Source: Gynuella sp050296195
GTDB lineage: Bacteria; Pseudomonadota; Gammaproteobacteria; Pseudomonadales; Natronospirillaceae
Reading direction: 5' to 3' (one strand)
Length of the DNA stretch: 64,000 nucleotides
Assembly (NCBI RefSeq): GCF_050296195.1
Contig: NZ_JBNKRB010000007.1
Shown here: positions 17,421-26,600 of the stretch, one piece after another
Numbering within the stretch: the stretch's first letter is position 1
Layout: the number at the start of each line of letters is the position of its first letter
Made by a program: the position numbers and the translations under genes
The notes under the pieces: generated by a model
What the model was told of the DNA's origin: nothing
Databases searched by the model: none
The model's input: the letters and a program-made list of their open reading frames with translations, nothing else

Positions 17421-18458
17421 ATGAAAATCAACCTCAATCAACTGACACAGCATCTTTCCGGTCATTTACAGCCATTTTATCTGATCAGCGGCGACGAGCC
17501 GCTCCTGGTACAGAATGCCAGCGATCAGATCAGGGAAAAAGCCAAAGCTTCCGGCTATAGCGAACGCGAACGATTTCAGGTGGAATCGGGTTTTGACTGG
17601 AATGAACTGTTTCAGTCGGCTAATGAAATGTCTTTGTTCTCAAGCCGTAAAACCATTGAAGTACGCATCCCGGGCAAACTGACGGACCCTGCCCGGAAAA
17701 CACTGCTGGAACTGGCCGAACGTCCAAATGAAGATAACTTATTTATCGTGGTGACCGGTAAACTGGAAAGCAGTACCACCAAGTCAAAGTGGTTTCAGCA
17801 AATGGAAAAGCAGATTGGCTTCATTCAAATCTGGCCTCTCGAAAACAAAGACTTTGCCCCATGGATCAGACAGCAATTTGCCACACATGACCATACGATT
17901 GAACCGGAAGCGCTGGAAATTCTCGCCGACAGAGTGGATGGCAACCTGCTGGCTGCCCATCAGGAAATCGAGAAGCTGTTGTTATTGACGGAAAGCCCAG
18001 TAATCACTGCGGAGCTGGTTATCCAGGCAGTCGGTGACAGTTCCCGTTATGACGTATTTGATCTCACCAACGCCTGCCTCTCTGGCGAGTTACCCAGAGC
18101 GATTAAAATCCTGAACGGTCTGAAAGCCGAAGGTACAGAAGCCCCGATTATTTTATGGGCCTTAAGCCGGGAACTGCGAACCCTGAGCACAGTACTCACC
18201 CGACTGAATGCGGGGCAACCCAAGCGTCAGGTTTTCCAACAGAACGGCGTTTGGAAAAATCGCGAAGCAAGTTATGAAGCAGCGATGTCACGCTATTCCA
18301 TAATGCTCATTAACAAATTACTCACCCAGGCCGGGCGGGTCGACAGCACGATCAAAGGATTGGAAAAATCCGATACCTGGATGGAACTCCATGCCCTGAT
18401 TCTCGGCATGTGCCGGACAGATGCAAACGCCCGACTCATACCGGCTTTAATCTCATGA
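17421..18458 (+). CDS. holA: DNA polymerase III subunit delta (HolA)
   Basis: HolA is the wrench subunit of the clamp loader that opens the beta clamp. The 345-residue length is usual. The N-terminal domain starts PFYLISGDEPLLVQNASDQIR and contains the beta-binding region (EMSLFSSRKTIEVRIP). The AAA+-like middle has DRVDGNLLAAHQEIEKLLLL, a strong family segment, and the C-terminal collar follows. It starts 3 nt after lptE. Confidence 0.97.
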   Translation: MKINLNQLTQHLSGHLQPFYLISGDEPLLVQNASDQIREKAKASGYSERERFQVESGFDWNELFQSANEMSLFSSRKTIEVRIPGKLTDPARKTLLELAERPNEDNLFIVVTGKLESSTTKSKWFQQMEKQIGFIQIWPLENKDFAPWIRQQFATHDHTIEPEALEILADRVDGNLLAAHQEIEKLLLLTESPVITAELVIQAVGDSSRYDVFDLTNACLSGELPRAIKILNGLKAEGTEAPIILWALSRELRTLSTVLTRLNAGQPKRQVFQQNGVWKNREASYEAAMSRYSIMLINKLLTQAGRVDSTIKGLEKSDTWMELHALILGMCRTDANARLIPALIS

Positions 18459-19069
18459 AACCTTTTTTAACCTTCGTATTGGTCGCAGGCACGCTATCTT
18501 CAGCACAGGTTCATGCAGCCACCTATGACGGTTCTCATTTGAGCCCAGTGCAACTTGGAGGCATTTATGGAGTCAGCTACGGTGGCGAGGAAATTGGCCC
18601 AAGTGTCACCGTCACCGGTAATGGACTGACCAACAAAATGTCCGTCAGAAGCGGCAATCTTCATTTCTGGATGGCACGAGTCGCCGTTAATATCAATCCT
18701 CGCGGCGGCATGATAATCGACCTGGGCCGACACTGGCACCACTACGATGAAAATGATGGAGATGTTCAGTTCAGCCGTTATCGCGTATCTGTCATACCAT
18801 TTTATCGTGACCATCACTCATTGCGTTGGGGCATCGGTCCAACGTTTGATTTTGATACCAAATACCAGGCAGACCTGCCATCGGTTGGTTCGGTCCGTGA
18901 GTCCTTCGATCCAGCTTTTGGGATCGTTGCTGATTTGTCTTACGACCCCTTGGAAACATTTTATACCGCTGGCATTAAAGCCCAATGGATAAACTACCAA
19001 AGTAGCAAAGGAACCAATGTGTCTGGAAGCCATATCGCAGTATATATCGGTATAGAACTCGATTATTAA
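18455..19069 (+). CDS. Exported outer-membrane-like beta-barrel protein, unknown function
   Basis: This is a 204-residue protein with a Sec signal (MKPFLTFVLVAGTLSSAQVHA, cleavage about residue 21). The mature part alternates hydrophobic and polar residues with many Tyr/Trp/Gly and ends in aromatic Tyr (IELDY), as in small outer-membrane barrels. Its ATG overlaps the holA stop (ATGA, 18455-18458), so it is probably translationally coupled to holA. An upstream start at 18410 would lie in holA and destroy the signal. I do not recognise the family. Confidence 0.72.
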   Translation: MKPFLTFVLVAGTLSSAQVHAATYDGSHLSPVQLGGIYGVSYGGEEIGPSVTVTGNGLTNKMSVRSGNLHFWMARVAVNINPRGGMIIDLGRHWHHYDENDGDVQFSRYRVSVIPFYRDHHSLRWGIGPTFDFDTKYQADLPSVGSVRESFDPAFGIVADLSYDPLETFYTAGIKAQWINYQSSKGTNVSGSHIAVYIGIELDY

Positions 19070-19317
19070 CCGTGTATTACCAGAAAATGATTATGCTATT
19101 CTGGATCTGAAATGCCGGCAGCAACACCCAGTTTGTTGTCATGCACCTCATTCTTTAGACCGATCCTCCAACGAACCTGATGAAATAAGACGTTTAGAGA
19201 CTGGACTGATCTCTGACAGCATCACACAATAGATCCGAACAACCCATTAATGTTTTTTTAATCTCTAAACAGCCATATAACCATATCCACACTGTGGTAT
19301 TTGCAAAAGGGCACAAT

Positions 19318-20076
19318 ATGAAATGGTTTATACCCATTAGGCAGTCACATAATCCATCGATCAGGCTCTTCCTTTTTCCGTATGCGGGCGGCAATGCGCG
19401 AATCTTCAGTCAATGGAAACATTTGCTTCCGGCAGATATTGATATCGAGGTCAGCGCACTTCAAATGCCGGGTCGGGCGGAGCGTCTCAATGAAAAACCA
19501 TTGGAGAGTATCGATGAGTTAATCGATATTCTGATCAGTGAATTACCTCTGCAGGACTCCACTCCCTATGCTTTCTTCGGCCACAGCCTAGGTGCCAGAA
19601 TCGCTTATCAATTAACCCGAGAACTGAAACTGCGACGAAAAAAAATGCCCGAGCATCTGTTTGTCTCGGCGGTCAGATCTCCAAACCTGCCACGAAATCG
19701 GGACAACCTTCACCAACTTCCGGATGCAGAGTTTCTGGAAAAAATGGCAGAGCTTGGAGGAACGGATGAAGCTGCACTTCATAACAAAGAATTGATGGAG
19801 CTGTTGCTGCCTGCACTAAAAGCAGACTTTAAGATGATTGAAACCTGCCCTCCTGCCGATCCTGTGCCACTGGATATTCACGCATCCCTGTTATTTGGAA
19901 AATCGGACTTTCCCGACACCGAAGTGCAACACTTAAGCTGGCAGAAGCACTTTCATAAGACCCCGGAATGCCATGTGTTCGATGGCGGACACTTCTTCAT
20001 TCATGACTATACCCGGGATATTGTCGACATCATTTATAAGCGCTTAAAACGGCATATGATGACTATGCCGATATAA
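19318..20076 (+). CDS. Type II thioesterase (alpha/beta hydrolase) of the PKS/NRPS cluster
   Basis: The 252-residue protein belongs to the stand-alone thioesterases that clear misprimed acyl groups from carrier-protein arms. It shows the oxyanion-loop LFLFPYAGGNARIF, the nucleophile elbow FGHSLGA, an Asp region (SLLFGKSDF) and the catalytic His in FDGGHFFIHD. ATG 19318 follows AAAGGG and is preferred to the ATG at 19294. It is convergent with the two oxidoreductases of the adjacent biosynthetic cluster, which suggests proofreading for the large synthase. A stand-alone TEII is not a standard part of known tetramate macrolactam clusters. Confidence 0.9.
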   Translation: MKWFIPIRQSHNPSIRLFLFPYAGGNARIFSQWKHLLPADIDIEVSALQMPGRAERLNEKPLESIDELIDILISELPLQDSTPYAFFGHSLGARIAYQLTRELKLRRKKMPEHLFVSAVRSPNLPRNRDNLHQLPDAEFLEKMAELGGTDEAALHNKELMELLLPALKADFKMIETCPPADPVPLDIHASLLFGKSDFPDTEVQHLSWQKHFHKTPECHVFDGGHFFIHDYTRDIVDIIYKRLKRHMMTMPI

Positions 20077-20089
20077 TCCACCGCTCATC

Positions 20090-20118
20090 TGGTGAGGCAG
20101 AAACTTTTTGCCTCACCA
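20090..20118. terminator. Bidirectional terminator between the thioesterase and oxidoreductase genes
   Basis: TGGTGAGGCA (20090-20099) pairs perfectly with TGCCTCACCA (20109-20118) across a 9-nt loop, between two convergent genes. Modest T-rich flanks exist on both sides. Confidence 0.65.
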
Positions 20119-20136
20119 TCATAAGATCGATAGACC

Positions 20137-21918
20137 TTAGTTTTCCACTGCACTCAAAACTTTTTCTACCTCAGCAGAATCATGATGAGGTTCCCTGCTT
20201 GTTGCATCTGCAGCGGTATTCCTGATCCGATTTCGCTGCCACTCTGTCCGCGGTGGATAGACAACATGGGTGGGTGCCTTGGCTTCCTCTTCGATGTGAG
20301 CCTGAAACACTTTATCATCGTCCTTACAAATAAACTGCATGACATGCCGGCCAGAGGCTGCTGCCCGAATCAGACCGCCCGTGGTGATCCAGACTCCGGA
20401 AAAATAGAAGTTTTTCAACCCGGGTATTCCCGGACCATTACGCTTCACCTCTTCCTCAAGTGTTTCGCCACCATCCACAAAAGGTTGCCAACCCAACACA
20501 GAACCATCGTAGTTCTTGGTATAGCGAACCTGTGTCATAGGAGTGGCAATATCACGTACCACAACAGAGTCTCTCAGCCCTGGAATATAGTCTTCCAGGA
20601 AATCTATCAGGTTATTCATAACCTGTTTCTTGGCGGACAAATAAGCTCTGCCACGCCGCAGTGGTAATGTATGAATCTCCTCACCATTTTTAGTCCGTGA
20701 GACCTGCTCGGTACCATCGGTCAACTCGCGCCAGGGTGCGATATCACAAAAATAGCTGACATACAGCATTGTCTGTCCTTCTGGTGCCAGCTCGGGATAC
20801 AAGCCACTGCGCAGTTGCACATTGATACTCGCATGACGTATGCCGGGCAACTTCGCTGCAAGCTCTGGTGGCAACAAATAGGTCGTACAGTACTCCATGT
20901 CAGGCAGTTCCCGATCCAGCCCCAAAAACACAGTCAGATAACCCGGAAACACCATCTCCGGTTTTTTAATGGTCTCGGTATACAGTCGACGAAAGGTGTC
21001 ACTCATATATTGACCCTTCAGCAATTTCATCAGCGTGTTATAGCCATCAGAAGCAGACACGATTATATCTGCACGATATTCTCGACCGTCACTCAGACGC
21101 ACCCCGACAGCGGTGTCATTTTCGACCAGAATCTCCTCAACTTTGGCATTATAAGTGACTTGGCCACCCAATCGCTCATATCTACCGGCAATTGAGTTGG
21201 CGAGAGCCAGAGAGCCTCCCTGAGGTACCCCTGCCGAGTGCATTGCATGGGATGCTAACTGAAAATAAAATGGCAATACCGGAAAATTAGGGTGTTTTTC
21301 ATAAAGAATGAAATTGAATGCCTGTTGCAGAACCGGGCTAGTGAACTTAGCCGAATAATCAACCATAAGCTCAGTAATGGTTTTACGGATCAAATTAAAG
21401 TATGGCACAAATGACGCCATCATTTTGGTGCGCTGCCAGAAGCTCATTAGCCCCACCGGTTGCAAAAACGGATAAACTTTCAGGCACCGAATGAACTTTC
21501 GCAAGCCATCGCAAAACTGCTTAATCATTTTTGTATCACTAGGCGATATATCAAGCAGATGCTGTTCCAGTTTATCCGGATCTGAGTAAAACCGGACTTC
21601 ATCACCGTTAACAGTCGTGACAATGTTGAAAATTTCAGGATGCCGGATTTCCTTTCCATCCAGCCCCCCAATTTCCCGCCAAATCTGATACATTTCGTTG
21701 CCCGGTCCACTACCCAGCAGCCAACTGACGCACCAGTCAAACCAAAAATCCCCTTTTTCCCAGGCAGTACAACAACCACCGGGAATCTCATGCATTTCCA
21801 GAATATGAGCATCATAACCATTCATCTGCGCATAACAACCAGTCGAAAGTCCGCCCAGACCTCCTCCGATAATCAACATCGTTTTGCGCTCAGTTTGTGG
21901 CTCAGTGTGAGACGACAT
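20137..21918 (-). CDS. Phytoene-desaturase-like FAD oxidoreductase 2 (PTM ring-forming type)
   Basis: The 593-residue flavoprotein has an N-terminal dinucleotide fold (MLIIGGGLGGLSTG, then PGGCCTAW) and, at the C-terminal end, the second FAD segment of the CrtI family (NFYFSGVWITTGGLIRAAASGRHVMQFI). Relatives in polycyclic tetramate macrolactam clusters (OX/PtmB types) catalyse reductive or redox-neutral cyclisation of the polyene tetramate into fused carbocycles. It lies 21 bp downstream of its paralogue and has a strong AGGAG site. The two share motifs such as CYAQMNGYDAHILE / CYLQMNGFQTRILE, so they look like an old duplication. The specific ring it forms is inferred. Confidence 0.88.
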   Translation of the reverse strand: MSSHTEPQTERKTMLIIGGGLGGLSTGCYAQMNGYDAHILEMHEIPGGCCTAWEKGDFWFDWCVSWLLGSGPGNEMYQIWREIGGLDGKEIRHPEIFNIVTTVNGDEVRFYSDPDKLEQHLLDISPSDTKMIKQFCDGLRKFIRCLKVYPFLQPVGLMSFWQRTKMMASFVPYFNLIRKTITELMVDYSAKFTSPVLQQAFNFILYEKHPNFPVLPFYFQLASHAMHSAGVPQGGSLALANSIAGRYERLGGQVTYNAKVEEILVENDTAVGVRLSDGREYRADIIVSASDGYNTLMKLLKGQYMSDTFRRLYTETIKKPEMVFPGYLTVFLGLDRELPDMEYCTTYLLPPELAAKLPGIRHASINVQLRSGLYPELAPEGQTMLYVSYFCDIAPWRELTDGTEQVSRTKNGEEIHTLPLRRGRAYLSAKKQVMNNLIDFLEDYIPGLRDSVVVRDIATPMTQVRYTKNYDGSVLGWQPFVDGGETLEEEVKRNGPGIPGLKNFYFSGVWITTGGLIRAAASGRHVMQFICKDDDKVFQAHIEEEAKAPTHVVYPPRTEWQRNRIRNTAADATSREPHHDSAEVEKVLSAVEN

Positions 21919-21939
21919 ATCGTTTCTCCTTTATGCTGA

Positions 21940-23646
21940 TTATGTGTTTGCAGTGATTGTTTCAAGTGCATCAGCACTGGTTTCTTGATCAGCCGTGGAT
22001 ACCGAACGTTCAAGGTGTAGTCCCCATTCATCCGGATGCCAGCCCCCCTGATAATTGCTAAACCCACTATCAAATGGTCGGTTCATGTTCTTACAGAGAA
22101 ACTGAGCAACATAGCGGCCGGAAACAGCTGCCTTAATCAAACTCCCCCCGGCAACCCAATGCCCGGCCATATAAAAGTTTTTCAAACCGGGAAGCTGCAT
22201 TTTGTCTTTATTGATCAAACGGTCCAGCAGGTTATCCGCCTCTTCTGATTTCCACCCCAGTATCGCTCCACCCGTGTTGCCGGTGTAACGTTTCATAGTG
22301 ACCGGGGTGGCCACCTCTATCACATCAATGGTCTCATTAATGCCTGGATAATGTTTCTCCAGAAAACTGCGAATAAAGGTAATGATCTCTTCTTTGCGGC
22401 GACGATAATGAGGTTTATCCTCATTGCGCCAACGGTCCCATCGATCAAAATAGGTGAAATATGCCAGACGAATAACGGATCCTTCCTGCGGTGTAAAACC
22501 ATCGGCCATCCGGCTGCGATGCTGCAACAGGATGCTACCCTGCATACATTCGGGTAGCAGCTCAGCTTCCTGTTCATTCAGAATATAAGTGGTACTGTGC
22601 GGTTCTCCTTCACCGACTTTTTTTCGACAACCAACAAATACCGTAATCAGTCCTGGATAAGTATTGCCCTCCTGCGGCAAAATATCGTGATACAGTTTAT
22701 CCAGGGTTGGGGTCATATATTTTCCCTCCAACAAATGGAACAACGTCGTATGCCCATCAATCGTTGAAATAACCTTCGAAGCAGGTATCTCCCTGCCATT
22801 CTTCAACTTCACCCCAACAGCTCTCTGCTCATCGCCATCTTTTTCGAGCAATATACGATCTACTTTAATCTTGTAATCGATCTTTCCCCCCAGATCGAGA
22901 TAGCGCCTGGCGATGGATTGCGATAATCCCAGAGACCCTCCTTCCGGAAAACCGGCATTACCGCTTCCAGCAGCAGCCATCGTGTACAGATATGGAATCA
23001 ACGAAAAGTTACCATGGTCCTGCATCAATATCAGAGGAAAGGTTTTTTTCAGCAAAGGATGTGTTAGTTGATCGCAAAAATCATCCATCTGAGTACCACC
23101 GGTACGCCAGAACAACCCCAGTTGTGGCAGAATTTCGGCCGCCATAGACAACTTCTGTTTCCAGCCCATCAACGGGATTGGTGCCAGTGGAGGACACAGA
23201 TCCAGCTTCTGAAAGCGCCGCATATAACGGCAGAAGTTTTTGATGAGTCGTTCATCCTCAGGGGAAATACTGAGCAGATGCTGCTCCAGACGATCAGGGT
23301 CGGTATAAAAGTTAACCGTCTGACCATCGGCATCGATAACCCGGTTAAACTGTTCAAATGTCTTTATCGACTTGCCATTCAAGGCACCCAATTCATGCCA
23401 CACCTTATAGGGAGAACTGTTAGGGTCTGTACCATTTAGCCACTCAATGCAGTAGTCAAAGACATAACCTTCCCTGGTCCAGGCGGTACAACAGCCTCCC
23501 GGTAGGGTATGCCGCTCCAGTATCCGGGTTTGAAAACCGTTCATCTGCAGATAGCACCCAGCCGCAAGACCGGCCACACCCGCGCCAATAATCAGAATCT
23601 CGTTTGTACCGTTGGTGTCAGATGTTGTTTTGTTTGCAGTCGTCAT
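21940..23646 (-). CDS. Phytoene-desaturase-like FAD oxidoreductase 1 (PTM ring-forming type)
   Basis: The 568-residue CrtI-family flavoprotein has the Rossmann motif ILIIGAGVAGLAAGCYLQMNG, PGGCCTAW and the C-terminal FYMAGHWVAGGSLIKAAVSGRYVAQFL FAD segment. GGAGGTG lies 8 nt before the ATG at 23646, so the frame upstream to 23694, which would overlap the synthase, is rejected. The ATG is only 4 bp after the synthase stop codon, giving an operon synthase - oxidoreductase 1 - oxidoreductase 2. This order and spacing are those of PTM clusters, where the first oxidoreductase forms the first five-membered ring. Confidence 0.88.
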   Translation of the reverse strand: MTTANKTTSDTNGTNEILIIGAGVAGLAAGCYLQMNGFQTRILERHTLPGGCCTAWTREGYVFDYCIEWLNGTDPNSSPYKVWHELGALNGKSIKTFEQFNRVIDADGQTVNFYTDPDRLEQHLLSISPEDERLIKNFCRYMRRFQKLDLCPPLAPIPLMGWKQKLSMAAEILPQLGLFWRTGGTQMDDFCDQLTHPLLKKTFPLILMQDHGNFSLIPYLYTMAAAGSGNAGFPEGGSLGLSQSIARRYLDLGGKIDYKIKVDRILLEKDGDEQRAVGVKLKNGREIPASKVISTIDGHTTLFHLLEGKYMTPTLDKLYHDILPQEGNTYPGLITVFVGCRKKVGEGEPHSTTYILNEQEAELLPECMQGSILLQHRSRMADGFTPQEGSVIRLAYFTYFDRWDRWRNEDKPHYRRRKEEIITFIRSFLEKHYPGINETIDVIEVATPVTMKRYTGNTGGAILGWKSEEADNLLDRLINKDKMQLPGLKNFYMAGHWVAGGSLIKAAVSGRYVAQFLCKNMNRPFDSGFSNYQGGWHPDEWGLHLERSVSTADQETSADALETITANT

Positions 23647-23650
23647 ACTT

Positions 23651-26600
23651 TTACACCTCCATCTCAGCAGAAACACCGGTAGCCACCGTCTCAATGTCGG
23701 ATGAAATATCCGCCATTATCAAAGATGCGTTGGCCAGGATGTGGTCATCATCAAGCATGTCAGCATGCAAACCGGAACCCTGGTATAGGTTGACGGTTTC
23801 ACCACAACCCGACCAGCTACCTTCCTGACCGGCTTCATAGAAAGCCAGTTTGGACTCATCAGCAAGAATCGTAATCACACTGTTCAGGTGACCATCATTG
23901 ATAGTCTGACTACTGAATTCTATGTAATCCCTTGCCTGTAACAGGGTTTCAGCTTCGACTTTGGTTGACCCAGTATGCTTGTGTAGGTGTTCTTTAAGTT
24001 CCAATTCAAATTCCGCGATATGCTCATCTTTCAAAACAAACGTTTCGGCAATTCGATAAGAGTCGATAATGACTACATGACTGACTTCATCACCCCTCCG
24101 TTCCAGTTCTTTTGCCACTTCAAACGCCAGGTTTCCACCTAACGAATACCCCAGCAGCACATATGGACCTTGCGGTTGTTGCTGTTTGATCAAATCGGTA
24201 TATCGCTCTATTTTCTGATCACCAGTCAGGTAATTAAATGCCAGCAAATGATAATCCGACATCACTTCGGCGAGGCGTCGATAAACCAAGCCATGGCCAC
24301 CTGCCGGAGGGAAGCAAAAAACAGTATCTTGTTGTTGATCGTTGAAATGCAGATACGGACCCGCGCCGGTTTCCCGACCAATAATGATATGTTCAAGGGT
24401 TTTTGCCATACCATACAATGTTGATGTCTTGAACAACTGACTGACAGCCACTTCAACATTGAATTCATGTTGCAGCAGATAAATCAGTTCAATCAATTTA
24501 ATGGAACTTCCGCCCAGCACAAAGAAATCCTGCTCAACTCCAACCTGTTCCAGATTGAGCAGGGTTTTCCAATGATGCGCCATGCGTACTTCATATAAGG
24601 TATGCGGGGGCTCAACAATGGTATTTTCTATGACCGGTTCCGGCAAAGCATTGATATCCACCTTACCATTTGGAGAAAGCGGCAACTGGTCGACTTCCAC
24701 AAACCATGCAGGAATCATATATGTAGGAAGAACCTCACCCAGATGTTGACGTAATTGTCGTGCATCAACAGACTGATCACGGTTATCGTTATCTGGATAA
24801 TCGTTGTTCGCTACCCAATAAGCGCATAACTGGGTTTCTTCACTGGCATCTTTACGAACAGTCACAATTGCCTGTGCCACGTCCGGGTGCATTTTCAACT
24901 GGGTTTCTATTTCTCCCACCTCAATTCTGTGTCCACGAACCTTCACCTGATTATCAGCGCGTCCCAATAACTGCAGACAACCCTGACGGTCCCATTTTGC
25001 CAGGTCGCCAGTGCGGTAATAGGTTCTGCTGTGTCCACTTAAATTCAGTTTTACGAACCGTTGCGCAGTCATCTCTGGCGCACCCAGATACCCCTGCGCC
25101 ACGCCTTCGCCACCGATCCACAGCTCACCGGGAACACCAACCGGTAATGGTTGCTGATGTGCATCCAAGACATATATTTCACTATTAGCAAAAGGATGCC
25201 CCACCGGTACCATCTGCCCGGATTCCAATTGAGAGGTATCGCCTTCAAACACAGCGCTGTCGATAGTGGCTTCGGTGAGACCGTAGGAGTTGACTACCCG
25301 GTTGGTACAGAGTGCTTTCAGTTTCTGAATTTCCTCGACTTTCCAGACGTCAGATCCCACCATCAACAACTGGATAAAATCCAATCGTTTTTCTTCGCGT
25401 TCACAATACTGCATCAACCCGCGTGCAACGGCTGGCACACATTCCATGCAATCAACCCGTTCCTGCTTCAAGGTTTGATAGAGACGGACAGTGTTAAACA
25501 ACAGGTCACGTCCGATGAGTACCAGAGATCCTCCAGAGCACAATGCCCTTAACCAGTCACCGGCAAAAACATCAAAGGAGAAACTGGCCATTTGCGCATG
25601 AACCCGGACCGCATCGGATAACCGATAGTATTCATGCCAACCTTGATAAACTGCCGCCAGGTTACCATGACTGACCTGTACCGCCTTCGGCTTACCCGTA
25701 GAGCCTGAGGTAAAGATAACGTAGGCGGTGTCTGTAGCATTTATATTGGTATCAGGTTTGTCTGATGACCATTTTATTAACTGTGGATCATCTGAAGTAA
25801 GCACTTGCCCCTGCCATTGTTCAAAGCGCGGCAGCAGATGGGTGCTGGTCAGAACCATACGGGCTTTCGCATGATCCAGCATGTAGATGACACGATCTTC
25901 CGGATAATCCGGATCTATCGGCAAATAAGCCGCCCCGGTTTTCAAGATAGCCAACAAGGAAATCAACATATCAGGCGATTTCATCAGGCTCAATGCCACC
26001 ACATCACCACGACCAATTCCGATAGCCTGAAGATTGACTGCCAGTCTGTCCGACTCTCTGACCAGTTCTGCATAACTGATTTCCCTTCGCTGATCAGCAT
26101 CTGGAATGCCTTCCTGCTCAGGCATTATCACTGCAGGTGCGTTTTTATCCCGATACTGATCAACCAATTCCGTGACTAACATTTCAGCCGGGGATTTATG
26201 CTCCGCCCCGCTCCAATCAGTCAATAGTTGCTGCTGTTCATCCGCTGACAACATAGGCAGCTCGTTGATAGCTAACTCTGGAGTTTCCAGCATGGCTTCC
26301 AGCAAATTAATAAAATGACCGGCAAAGCGCTGTACTGTTTCAGCCAGAAACAGGTCGGTGTTGTACTTGAATACACAATGAAAACGACCTTCTGCTTCAT
26401 CCTCATATGCGGACAATGTCAAATCAAACTGACCTTCTTCTTCGGGCAGTTCAATGTAATCCAGCCGATATCCATATTGTTCAGTAGCCACTTTATGGGC
26501 CAGCAGAATAAACATTGCCTGGAAAACTGCCGAACGACTTGGATCATGTTTAAGACCGAGTTTATCCACCAGCATCACAAACGGGTATTCCTGGTTATCC

